Source: Schauerella aestuarii
GTDB taxonomy: Bacteria; Pseudomonadota; Gammaproteobacteria; Burkholderiales; Burkholderiaceae_B
Direction of reading: 5' to 3'
NCBI RefSeq assembly: GCF_009866805.1
Contig: NZ_SIZW01000043.1
Location: 744,001-808,000, forward strand
DNA length: 64,000 nt
A program made the position numbers and the translations under genes. Below, piece by piece: positions 39,739 to 48,800 of the stretch. Numbering within the stretch: position 1 is the first letter of the stretch; each line of letters starts with the position of its first letter. The notes under the pieces are model-generated. The model saw only the letters and a list, made by a program, of their open reading frames with translations. It was not told where the DNA came from and made no database searches.

Positions 39739-40623
39739 TCATGCCGTCGCCGAGGCGACGCGTAGCGGGGTATCGAGCGGTGGCGAGGCGGGGGGACGAT
39801 CGGATGCGCCGTCTTGTTTAGCGGACGCGGGCGTGCCCCAGTCTTCGGTGCCATAGATGGCCGTCAACGCCGCAGCATCCAGGGTGGTCGGCACGCCGTC
39901 GAACACGATGGCGCCCTTATGCAGGCCCACGACCCGATCGGCGAACTGGCTGGCCAGCGCCACGTCGTGAATGTTGATCACGGCCGATAATCCGCGTTCG
40001 CGGCATAGCTCGCAGATCAGTCGCATGATCTGACGCGCCGTTTTGGGATCGAGACTCGCGGTGGGTTCATCCACCAGCAGCAAGCGAGGGCTCTGCATCA
40101 GCGCGCGTGCGATGCCCACCCGTTGCCGCTGACCGCCGGATAGGGCATCGGCTCGCTTGTTCTCGAAGCCCGCGAGCCCCACTCGATCAAGAAAGTCGAA
40201 GGCCTGATCGATATCGTGTTGCGGGTACTTGCGCAGCCAACTGCGCCAGAACCCGGTATAGCCCAAGCGTCCGGACAACACGTTTTCCATCACGCTCAGC
40301 CGTTCGACCAGCGCATACTCCTGAAAAATCATGCCGAGCTTGCGGCGATGCTGGCGCAAGGTGCGTGCGTTGCCGCTGCCGATGTCGGCGCCATCGAGCA
40401 GCACGCGGCCTGAGGTGGGTTCTACCAGGCGATTGATGCAGCGGATCAGCGTGCTCTTGCCGGCGCCGGAGGGGCCGATCAGCGCCAGCACCTGGCCTTC
40501 CGGCACCCTGAGATCCACCTCGCGCAGTGCGAGATCGCCTGTGCGGTAGCGCTTCGAGAGCCCCTGAAGCGTCAGCAGCGCCGGCGCCGTATCCTGCGCT
40601 ATCGTGACTTGCGCCGTGCTCAT
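39739..40623 (-). CDS. phnC: Phosphonate-type ABC transporter ATP-binding protein
   Basis: The 294-residue ATPase has Walker [10 protein letters not shown], signature [10 protein letters not shown], Walker [10 protein letters not shown] and the switch His in NIHDVALA. It is close to PhnC, the energising subunit of phosphonate/phosphite importers. An extra C-terminal tail of about 25 residues is rich in Pro/Ala/Asp. The ATG overlaps the phnD stop by four bases. Confidence 0.92.
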   Translation of the reverse strand: MSTAQVTIAQDTAPALLTLQGLSKRYRTGDLALREVDLRVPEGQVLALIGPSGAGKSTLIRCINRLVEPTSGRVLLDGADIGSGNARTLRQHRRKLGMIFQEYALVERLSVMENVLSGRLGYTGFWRSWLRKYPQHDIDQAFDFLDRVGLAGFENKRADALSGGQRQRVGIARALMQSPRLLLVDEPTASLDPKTARQIMRLICELCRERGLSAVINIHDVALASQFADRVVGLHKGAIVFDGVPTTLDAAALTAIYGTEDWGTPASAKQDGASDRPPASPPLDTPLRVASATA

Positions 40624-41606
40624 TTGCAGCTGTAGTTGATCTTCATGGCGGCGTCGATGTCGCGCACCACGGCCCAGTGCTGCTTGTAGGTGATGGGCAT
40701 GAAGGCTTCCTGGGGCGGCTCGGATTTGCCGAACTCGGCCAGCAGGGTGGAACCCTCCCAGTTGAACGACATGAACGCTTCGCGCACCTTGGCCGCCAAC
40801 TCGGGCTTCAGGTTGTAGACGTAGCCATAGCCCGTGGTCGGGAAGGGTTCTGATTTGTAGATGCTGCGCAACTTGGCACCATCTACAGCCTTGCGCGCCA
40901 CCATGCGATTCATGACCGAATTCGCGACTGCGGCGGCGTCGTAATCCTTGTTGGCCACGCCGATGATGGAGTTGTCGTGCTTGCCCGAAAAGGCAGCCTT
41001 GTAGTCCGTGTCGACCGTCATGCCGTACGTGCTTGCCAGCAGCGCCGACGGGGCCTTGTAGCCGGAGTTGGACGTTTGCGAGGTGAACGCGATGGTCTTG
41101 CCTTTGAGATCGGTGATCTGCTTGGCGGTGCTGTCGGCGGGCACGATGATTTCCATCTCGTAGCCGAAGTTGCCTTTCTTGTCGGCCATCATCGTGAACG
41201 GCACGAAACCCGCGCAGTTCACGGCGAGCGGATTGCTGCCGGTGTTGAACCCCGCCACATGCAGACGGCCCGAGCGCATGGCTTCGAGCTGGGCGGCATT
41301 GGATTGCACGGGGAAGAACTGCACTTTCTTGCCGGTGACTTTTTCGAGGTGCTTCAGAAAGCCATCCCACACGCCGCGATACACCTCGGGATCTTCGACC
41401 GGCGTATAGGCAAACACCAACGTCGAGGGATCGATCCACGCTTTGGGATCCTCGGGCGCGTCAGCCACCATGTCGCCATCGCGATCGCAGTACTTCGCGT
41501 CCAGTGCACCACGCGGGCAATCCTGGGCATGTGCGTCGAGCGCGGGCAAAAGGGCAGCACCGCCGATCAAGGCGATGGACAACGCGAGTTGCATTTTCAT
41601 GGTCAT
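40620..41606 (-). CDS. phnD: Phosphonate/phosphite-type substrate-binding protein
   Basis: The 328-residue periplasmic binding protein of the PhnD family has a signal peptide ending at AHA27. The mature N-terminus carries [20 protein letters not shown], a Cys pair around an Asp-rich stretch (D41, D43, D45, D49) like a calcium-binding loop. Typical PhnD motifs follow: [29 protein letters not shown]. The start at 41606 is chosen for the signal peptide; in-frame ATGs at 41642, 41600 and 41594 are alternatives. It is first in the operon. No C-P lyase (phnG-M), ptxD or other phosphonate catabolic gene is near. Confidence 0.88.
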   Translation of the reverse strand: MTMKMQLALSIALIGGAALLPALDAHAQDCPRGALDAKYCDRDGDMVADAPEDPKAWIDPSTLVFAYTPVEDPEVYRGVWDGFLKHLEKVTGKKVQFFPVQSNAAQLEAMRSGRLHVAGFNTGSNPLAVNCAGFVPFTMMADKKGNFGYEMEIIVPADSTAKQITDLKGKTIAFTSQTSNSGYKAPSALLASTYGMTVDTDYKAAFSGKHDNSIIGVANKDYDAAAVANSVMNRMVARKAVDGAKLRSIYKSEPFPTTGYGYVYNLKPELAAKVREAFMSFNWEGSTLLAEFGKSEPPQEAFMPITYKQHWAVVRDIDAAMKINYSCK

Positions 41607-41743
41607 GGGCCGGTAAGAGAACATGCCGGCGAGTATGAACATGTAATGTGACCGAACGATGGCATGACGCAGACGCGCCGGGCGAAGGCCCGTTCAACGG
41701 CGTGAGATGTCGGCGCCTGGATCGCTGTCGAGCGACGTCGGCG

Positions 41744-43012
41744 TTATTGCGCGCCGCTCGTCTTCTTGCTCGTGGTCCACACCGGCAGGCCGTCACGCGG
41801 CGCCTGGATCACGCGTTCCGGAATTTCCCAAATGACGAGTTTCGGGGGCGTTTCCTTGAACGCGGGTCCGCCGAAATAGTCGCGTGCGGACCCTTCGAAA
41901 TCGCCGCCGTCTTTGGCGAAATTGCCGATTCGGGTATGCAGGTCGCGTTCGACGAAACCCACGAAGTTCGACGTGCGCGAGAAGGAGGTACCGATCAGTG
42001 CGACGGTGGGCAGGTTGTCGTCGCCAAACAGATCGTCGGCCGCGTCGTTCGATGTGCCTGACGACGATGACGGTGCAGAGGCCGATGGCGTCGATTGAAC
42101 CGCCGATGCTGGCGTGCCGGCCGCAACGGGCGATGCACCAGGCTGTGCCGCGTCGCGTTTCTTGAATACCGTATTCGCCGCCACTTCCGGCTGCGGCTGA
42201 TGCTGCGGGGCCAGCCAGTCGATGCCTGCCAGGCGTACGAGATCGCCCGGCCGCGCCGCTTGCGTGGTGGCGGTCGTGTAATCCACGCGCGGCGTGACGT
42301 TGATGCCCCGGCTGTTGACGCGCCTGGCAATTTCGGCGGCTGCCACGGCTGCGCCGGTTTCGTTCCAGTGCGTATCGGTGCGCAGAAAGGCGCGCATGCC
42401 TTGCGGATCGGCCTGCACGGCGGCCAGCACCGGCGTCAGATCGAGGGTATCGATGCCCGCATGCGCAAGCGCGGCAGTCCAATTTTTGACGCGATAGGCA
42501 AAGGAAGATGGCCTTGCGACGCCGCACAATTGCTGGGCCTCGATACGTGCCTTGTCCGGCACCACGACGACCAGCAGATTGATCTTGCGCTGCGCGAGTT
42601 CGCGCTTGACGGCCAGCACGTCCTGGATGCGCGCGTCGGCGTCGCGGCCGGCGTGTGGGTAGGGCCGCAGTTCATCGGCCAGAAACAGCCATCCCGGGCA
42701 GCCTTGGCGTACACGCGGACCGAGGTCACCGATGGCGCGCCAACTGAAGCCGCGTTCGAGCTTTGCCGACTCGGCAGGCAGCGGCGCCAGGCTGAGCGAA
42801 TCCGCCATCTTTTGCATGACGCGGCCATCCATGAAGGTCGGTATCGACACGCCCTGTGGAAACAGATCGAGATGGCCACGCCACGTGGCCCAGAGCGTGG
42901 TGGCCAAACCGACCATCATGAGCAGCATGAAGACGGCGCCGGGCAGCGCACGCAGAACGCCGGGCGCATGCGCGACCGTGGCGGAGGTGGGATCGTCGGG
43001 TGGGCGCGTCAT
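41744..43012 (-). CDS. wssI: AlgJ/AlgX-like O-acetyltransferase of the cellulose acetylation module (WssI)
   Basis: This 422-residue protein has one N-terminal membrane anchor (VFMLLMMVGLATTLWATW), then a periplasmic SGNH-like domain. The DTHWNE motif (Asp213, His215) and VALIGTSFSR (Ser343) supply the AlgJ/AlgX catalytic triad in the usual order. A Ser/Ala/Pro-rich insert (about 290-335) just before the Ser motif looks like a flexible loop. It should transfer acetyl groups received via WssH to the exported glucan. Its start overlaps the wssH stop by one base. It is the last gene of the operon; phnD begins 137 bases later. Confidence 0.85.
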   Translation of the reverse strand: MTRPPDDPTSATVAHAPGVLRALPGAVFMLLMMVGLATTLWATWRGHLDLFPQGVSIPTFMDGRVMQKMADSLSLAPLPAESAKLERGFSWRAIGDLGPRVRQGCPGWLFLADELRPYPHAGRDADARIQDVLAVKRELAQRKINLLVVVVPDKARIEAQQLCGVARPSSFAYRVKNWTAALAHAGIDTLDLTPVLAAVQADPQGMRAFLRTDTHWNETGAAVAAAEIARRVNSRGINVTPRVDYTTATTQAARPGDLVRLAGIDWLAPQHQPQPEVAANTVFKKRDAAQPGASPVAAGTPASAVQSTPSASAPSSSSGTSNDAADDLFGDDNLPTVALIGTSFSRTSNFVGFVERDLHTRIGNFAKDGGDFEGSARDYFGGPAFKETPPKLVIWEIPERVIQAPRDGLPVWTTSKKTSGAQ

Positions 43013-44418
43013 CAGAACTGGAAGTACAGGAAAGGGACGGCGCCGCGGCTGGCAATCAGCGCGAACGCGAGAAGGAATGCGGGAATGGGCCACACGAGCG
43101 CCGCGCCCTGCGCCCAAGCGCCACCGCGGCGCAAGCAGTAGGGACCCCATGCGGGAGCCACGCAGCAGGCGATGCCCAGTACGATCGTCATCCATTGCGC
43201 CGGCCGCATCGCCAGCCGAAGCGCGTCGCCCAAGGCGATGCCGTGCAGGCCGAATTGGCCGGCATACATGGTGAGCGCCGAGTCCAGCGTATGCGCACGA
43301 AACAAGGTCCAGGCCAACATCACGAAGAGCAGTGTGGCGATATGGGCGAGCGGGCGCGGCAGATCGGGCAGACCTTGTCGAGTCCAGAGGCGCTCTGCGC
43401 ACAGGGCAAGGCCATGCGCGATGCCCCAGAGCAGGAAATTCCAGCTGTCGCCGCCGTGCCACAGGCCGGCGATGCCCATGGTCAGCAGCAGGTTGCGATA
43501 GGTATTGAAGGCGCCGCCTCGGTTGCCGCCCAACGGGATGTAGAGGTAGTCGCGCAGCCAGGTCGAGAGCGACAGGTGCCAGCGCCGCCAGAAATCCTGC
43601 ATGCTGCGGGCGAGGTAGGGATGCATGAAGTTTTCGGGAAAATGAAACCCCAGCATGAGCCCCAGTCCGATCGCCATGGCGCTGTAACCGGCAAAGTCGA
43701 AGAACAACTGCAGCGTGTAGCCCAGGCATCCCAGCCACGCGTCGGCAAGCGAAGGCTGCGGCAGGGCGAAAGCGATGTCGACGATGGGCGCGAGCGTATC
43801 GGCAATCAGCACCTTCATGCTCATGCCGATCATGAAGCGCCGTGCGCCCAACGAGAAGTTGGTCCAGTCGACCGCGCGCGAAACGAGTTCGCGCTTGACC
43901 CAGTCATAGCGAATGATGGGGCCGGCGATCAGGTGCACGAACATCGCCTGATACGCCCCGAAGTTGATGAAGCTGTAGTCGGCCGGCACGGTGCGGCGCT
44001 GCACGTCGATCAGATACGAAATCGATTGCAGGATGATGAACGACAAGCCGATCGGCAGGACGACGCGCTGCCATTCGAGCGGCATGGCGCCTGCGTAAAC
44101 GCGCGCGCTGTTGAACGTCTCGACCACGATGTTGGCATATTTGTACCAGCACAAAATGGCCAGGCTGACGACGATCAACGCGGTGAGCACGATGCTGCGC
44201 CGACGATCCGATCCCGCGCGATCGATCGCGATGCCGCCACCCCAGCCCAGAATCGTGATGGCGATGAAAAGCAGCAAAAAAAGTGGGCTCCACCAACCGT
44301 AGAACACCCAGCTGCAGAGAAGCAGCGTGGCGTTGCGCAGACGCTGTCCTACCAGCACGTAGAGAATCAGGAACGTGGGCAGAAACAGCGTCAGAAACTC
44401 GAGGGACGCGAAGACCAT
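43012..44418 (-). CDS. wssH: AlgI-like membrane-bound O-acyltransferase (WssH)
   Basis: The 468-residue MBOAT protein has about ten helices, NATLLLCSWVFYGWWSP at the N-terminus and the WHGGDSWNFLLWGIAHG motif with the catalytic His321. It resembles AlgI, which moves acetyl groups across the inner membrane during polysaccharide acetylation. In the SBW25 wss cluster this gene acetylates cellulose. It lies 38 bases after wssG and overlaps wssI by one base. Confidence 0.92.
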   Translation of the reverse strand: MVFASLEFLTLFLPTFLILYVLVGQRLRNATLLLCSWVFYGWWSPLFLLLFIAITILGWGGGIAIDRAGSDRRRSIVLTALIVVSLAILCWYKYANIVVETFNSARVYAGAMPLEWQRVVLPIGLSFIILQSISYLIDVQRRTVPADYSFINFGAYQAMFVHLIAGPIIRYDWVKRELVSRAVDWTNFSLGARRFMIGMSMKVLIADTLAPIVDIAFALPQPSLADAWLGCLGYTLQLFFDFAGYSAMAIGLGLMLGFHFPENFMHPYLARSMQDFWRRWHLSLSTWLRDYLYIPLGGNRGGAFNTYRNLLLTMGIAGLWHGGDSWNFLLWGIAHGLALCAERLWTRQGLPDLPRPLAHIATLLFVMLAWTLFRAHTLDSALTMYAGQFGLHGIALGDALRLAMRPAQWMTIVLGIACCVAPAWGPYCLRRGGAWAQGAALVWPIPAFLLAFALIASRGAVPFLYFQF

Positions 44419-44456
44419 GGGGCTGCTTTCGGGTTGCGGGAATCGAGCGGACGCGG

Positions 44457-45146
44457 TCAGCGTGCCAGGGTGTCGGGTGCCAGAAGCAGTCGCGAGCCTT
44501 CCGCGGCAGGCACCGCGAAAACGCTATAGCGCTGGCCGGCTTCGAGTTCGCCGAGATCCAGTGCCAGTCCGCGCGGTTGGCCGCCGCAGACGAGCTGTAC
44601 GGCAAGCTTGACCGGATTGATGCTGCGGCGTTTCAAGCTGCCTTGTTCGACTTGCGAGAAGATCGCCACATCGCGGCCGGCGGCGTTCAAACCGGCGTTC
44701 GTGCAAGTGGCATCGGCGGCATAGAACGCCAGCGATGCCTTCATGCTGTTGAAGTCGTCCGGCGTCTCGCTCACGATCAGCGTGTTCAACGCGCCTGCCT
44801 GGTTCAATGCAATCACGGTCGAGAATGCACCTGGAGCCACTTTCAGGCTCACATTCGCGGCGGGGCCGGGCGGCTGCGTCAGGGTGCCTGAGATGGCGCT
44901 GTTGGCTTTGACCGGGATGTAGTCGGTTGCAGGTTTGACGGCGTCCAACGTGACGGTGGCTTGCTTGCCGTTGGCCGCCAGGGCGACCGGCTGCGCCGTA
45001 CCGTTCACGAACCGCACGAACGATGCATCTTCGGACGGGCCCGTCTCGTACAACTGCGTTTCGGCAGCTTGCGTAGCGGTACCCGCCAGCAGGAGTGCGA
45101 TGCCGGCGCGGCTCAGCAGCGTGCGCATGAAAACGGTAGGCATCAT
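44457..45146 (-). CDS. wssG: AlgF-like periplasmic acetylation protein (WssG)
   Basis: A 229-residue secreted protein with a signal peptide (likely cleavage after TQA). It has the AlgF pattern LYETGPSEDASFVRFVNGT and a second beta-domain ending SRLLLAPDTLAR. AlgF-type proteins are needed for O-acetylation and probably bridge the transferase complex. ATG 45146 overlaps the wssF stop by four bases; a second ATG follows at once. The gene sits between wssF and wssH as in SBW25. Confidence 0.85.
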   Translation of the reverse strand: MMPTVFMRTLLSRAGIALLLAGTATQAAETQLYETGPSEDASFVRFVNGTAQPVALAANGKQATVTLDAVKPATDYIPVKANSAISGTLTQPPGPAANVSLKVAPGAFSTVIALNQAGALNTLIVSETPDDFNSMKASLAFYAADATCTNAGLNAAGRDVAIFSQVEQGSLKRRSINPVKLAVQLVCGGQPRGLALDLGELEAGQRYSVFAVPAAEGSRLLLAPDTLAR

Positions 45147-45802
45147 TTCTTCAATCCCGCGATCGCCGGCGTTTGCACGAGCGCATTGGTGATGGCGGCA
45201 CCCCATTGTTTGTAGCCTTGGGCGGTGAAATGCTGGCCATCCAGCGTGGCCCATTCGCCGGGCTTCGAGAACGTCAACGAATCGATATAGGTGCAGGGGC
45301 CGACGTTGGCGGAGAGGAAGCTGGACATGAGCTTCACGCGGGCGAACGTCTTGCCGAACTTGCCGCCTTCGGTGCCCCAGGCCGGTCCGATCCAGGCGCA
45401 GGCGGTCTTGGTGGACGCAATGTCCTTGGTCAGCGCGATCACTTGCTGCCATGCCCAGGTTTTCGGGAAATCGGGTTTGTCGTAGGCGGCCATCGTGTCG
45501 CCCTGCACCACGATCACGAGATCGGGTTTGTCGGCCGCGATGAGTTCCTTGATGGGGCGCGTGGCCGGTGCGGTGCCCAGCATCTTGACTGCCTCGCTGC
45601 CGGTGCGCTCAGCGCCGCCGCAGGTGCCGGGCGTGACCTTCGTCCAATCGCCGGCGTTCGCACCGCAGATGCCAAGCGAATGGACTTTCGCGCCTTGTGC
45701 GACCAGGCCATCCTGCAGCGTGGTGATGAGATAGCTGGGCGTGGTCATGTGGCTGTCGCCGACGATCAGAATCGTCAGGCCTGCAAGCACGGAAGTGATC
45801 AT
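45143..45802 (-). CDS. wssF: SGNH hydrolase-like acetylation protein (WssF)
   Basis: The 219-residue protein has the SGNH block I VGDSHMTTPS (Ser17) and block V DGQHFTAQGYKQWG with the catalytic Asp and His. Its position after bcsC and before wssG matches WssF of SBW25, required for acetylation. GGAGA lies seven bases upstream of the ATG. The catalytic GDSH begins only 15 residues from the start, leaving no room for a cleavable signal peptide, which is puzzling for a protein thought to work in the periplasm. A stop is not far upstream, so no longer version is visible. Confidence 0.8.
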   Translation of the reverse strand: MITSVLAGLTILIVGDSHMTTPSYLITTLQDGLVAQGAKVHSLGICGANAGDWTKVTPGTCGGAERTGSEAVKMLGTAPATRPIKELIAADKPDLVIVVQGDTMAAYDKPDFPKTWAWQQVIALTKDIASTKTACAWIGPAWGTEGGKFGKTFARVKLMSSFLSANVGPCTYIDSLTFSKPGEWATLDGQHFTAQGYKQWGAAITNALVQTPAIAGLKK

Positions 45803-45826
45803 GTATGTCTCCGGGATAAAGAAGAA

Positions 45827-48800
45827 TCAGGGACCGTAGGGCGAGCGGAACGGCTCGATCGGCAGTGCCAGCGGTCCGGCAATGGTTTCGAAGGTGTAGC
45901 GGGCGTAAAGGCCGCCGATCCACTGGCGGTAGTCGGAAGCGTTGTCCATCGACAGGGCGCCACCGAGTGACAGGCGTGGGCTGATGCGATACTCGCCCGC
46001 GGCGGACACGTTGTAGCCGAGTCCGGTCTTGGATTGACCGTCATAACGCGCATCGCCCGAGGCCGCCTGCAGGCCGCTGCTGCCGGGGAAGTAGGCCGCG
46101 CCGTCTTCCTTGAACCGTTGCACGCCCAGGCTGCCCTTGAGCAGATAGCTGAAACGATCGCCGCGTTGCGACCAGCTCACCGGCACGCTCAACGCATAGA
46201 ATTCCTGCGGGCTGAAATAGCCGCCGTGGCCGTATGTGAAATAGCGCAGATTCTTGTCGTAGCCGGTGGCTGTGAGGTTGACGCCCGTGGTCAGCTGGCG
46301 ATCCGATTCGCGCAGCAGATGGGTATAGACGCCGACGCCGGCACCGGCACGGGTGTTCGACTCGACGTTGTGGCCGACCAGGCTGTGGAATGAACCGTAG
46401 CCATAGACGCCGGCATCGCCATAATCCTGTACGAGTTGCACGCGCGCGCCGTTGGCGGTGACCCCGCCCCAGCTTTGACCGGTGCGGTTGTCGCGTGCAC
46501 CCGCAAACGACAGCACGCTATCGGTGACGGCACGGCGCGACACCTCGGCTTGATATGACAACCCGGCCACGTCGCCGACGGCGCCGGTGACTTTCACGCC
46601 GCCCACCACTGTGGGATAGCGAAAGCCGATGGGGGTGGAACCGATGTCTGCGGCAAGGTTGCCTTTTTCGTAGCCCACCGAGAGGCCGACGCCCGAATCG
46701 CGTTGCTTGCCGGGGTCGCCATTGGGTTGCGCCAGACTGGCTTGCGGTCCGCCGCCGAAACGCGCGGCAGCGTTGTCGGTATTGCTGACACGGCCGGCGT
46801 TCAGCGTGGTGGGGGTGACCGTGACGGCAAGCATGCCGTCGCCGGCGGGATAACGCACGGTGGCAGGCGTTTGCACGTCGACCAGATTGCTGGTGCCTTT
46901 CTCGCCCTTGCGCTGCCGCACGAGCACGCCGCCTTGCGCGGTGGGGCTGCGCAGTGCAAGCAGTTGATTGAGCTCGTCCTGCACCGAAAGCGGGGCGTTG
47001 TTGTCGCCGCCTGCCGGATTGCCCATGGCGGCTGGCGTGGCGTAGCCGGGCGCGGGGTAGGCCGCATTGGCGTAACCGGGGGCCACCGGTGCACCCCCAT
47101 AGGGTGGCGCACTGTCGTAGGCGGCGTATTGCGGCGCGGCTCCGCTCGAGGCACCCGGTGCGGCGTATCGGGCCGTGGGCGGGGTCGCTGCAACCGGCGG
47201 CGGCAGATAGCCGCCCGCCGCACCTGCGCGCGGCGCGAAGGCTGCCGGCACCGGTACGGGGGCATTGCCGACGTTGGCCGCGGCCTGCGCACGTTGGCCG
47301 GGCAGGCCGACGAAAGGATTGGCGGATTTGGCCGCGGTGGCCGACAGCGGCGATGCCGTGCCGCTATTGCCGCGCGCGGCCAGGGCCTGTTTGAAGAAAT
47401 CCGCAGCCTTGCCGGTCTTGCCTTGATCGCGATAAAGGCGGGCAGCGGTCGTCAGCACGTCGGCGTCGCGCGGCGCAATCGTCAGCGCGCGATCGATGGC
47501 CTGTTCGGCATAGGCGTAGTCTTTCAACCGCGTGGCCATTTGCGCCGCGCCCAATTGCACGTCGAGGCTGTCGGCGTTGCGCGCTTGCAGTTGTTTGTAC
47601 AGATCGAGCGCTTGCGGATAGTCGCCGGCGGCGGCATACATGCGGGCCAGTGCACCCACCGCGCCCACATCCTCGGGCTTCTCGGCCAATACCGGCGAGA
47701 GTGTGTCGTAGGCTGCAACCAGATCGCCGCGCTCGCGCAAGGCATCGGCCTGGCGGATCACATAGCGTGCGCGCAGATCATCGTAGGCGATCTGATCGGC
47801 GCGGCCGAGGGGTTGCGCCTGCAGATCGCGCAATACGTTGACGAGTTCGACGTCCTGTCCAGCCTTGAGCAACACCTGCGCGTACTGGAGTTTGAGGGCC
47901 GGCGTGGGTTGTGCGCCCATTGCGCTGCGCAACAGATTCAACGCACGAGGCGTATCGCCCACATCCACATAGGCGCTGGCCACCGCGCCGAGCATCTCGG
48001 GATCCTGGTTGGCGTAGGGCAGGGCTTCACCCAACAGCCGAATGGCTTCGAGCCGGCGTCCGGACTGACTCATTCGCGACGCCAATTCGGCTTGCGATCG
48101 CACCCAGACGCGCTTTTCGAACTGCGCCATTTCGGGCGTGCGATCGCCGGGCGCGATGGTGCCCAAGGTGGCCAGCGCGCCGCGTTGATCGCCGGCTTCA
48201 GCCGCAATCACGGCGCTGGCGTACAGGCTTTGCGGCTGACCGCTGCGCGTGGTGAGGGCACCCATCACCCGGCGCGCCTCTGCGGTGTTGCCGCGCTTCA
48301 AGTACACCCTTGCCAACTCGGCATTCAGCCAAGGGTTGAGGGGATCGTCGCGCACGGCTTGCTGCAAGGCGTTCTGGGCTGCGGCCACATCGCCGCGTTG
48401 CAACGCGGCGCGGGCGGCGCCACCCGAGACGGCAGCCTGCAACGGCGCGCCGTCGCCCTGCGCAGCACGCTGTGAAGCACTGAGGCCGGCCACAAAGGCT
48501 TGTGCCTGCGCGGTCTGGCCGCTTTCGGCCAACACCCCGGCCAGCCCGCGTACGGCCTGGGCATCGTTCGGATGTCGGGTGAGGACGCGTTCGTAAATCG
48601 CCTGCGCCAGATCGAGCCGGCCTGACGCGACTTGCAACTCGGCCATCGCATTCTGGGCGGCCGCGCTTTCGGCATCGATGCTCAATGCCTGGCGCAGCAG
48701 GGTTTGCGCCGACGCGGTGTCGCCAGCCGCGCGTGCCGTGGCGGCCTGGTTGTAGAGCGTCCAGTACGTGGCGCTATCGAGCGCATTGCGCCAGCGGGCA

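Noticed and set aside
38814-39854. Long version of the first phnE with 82 extra residues
   Set aside because: The extension lies mostly inside phnC and its sequence is not membrane-like; the 264-residue form matches the family.
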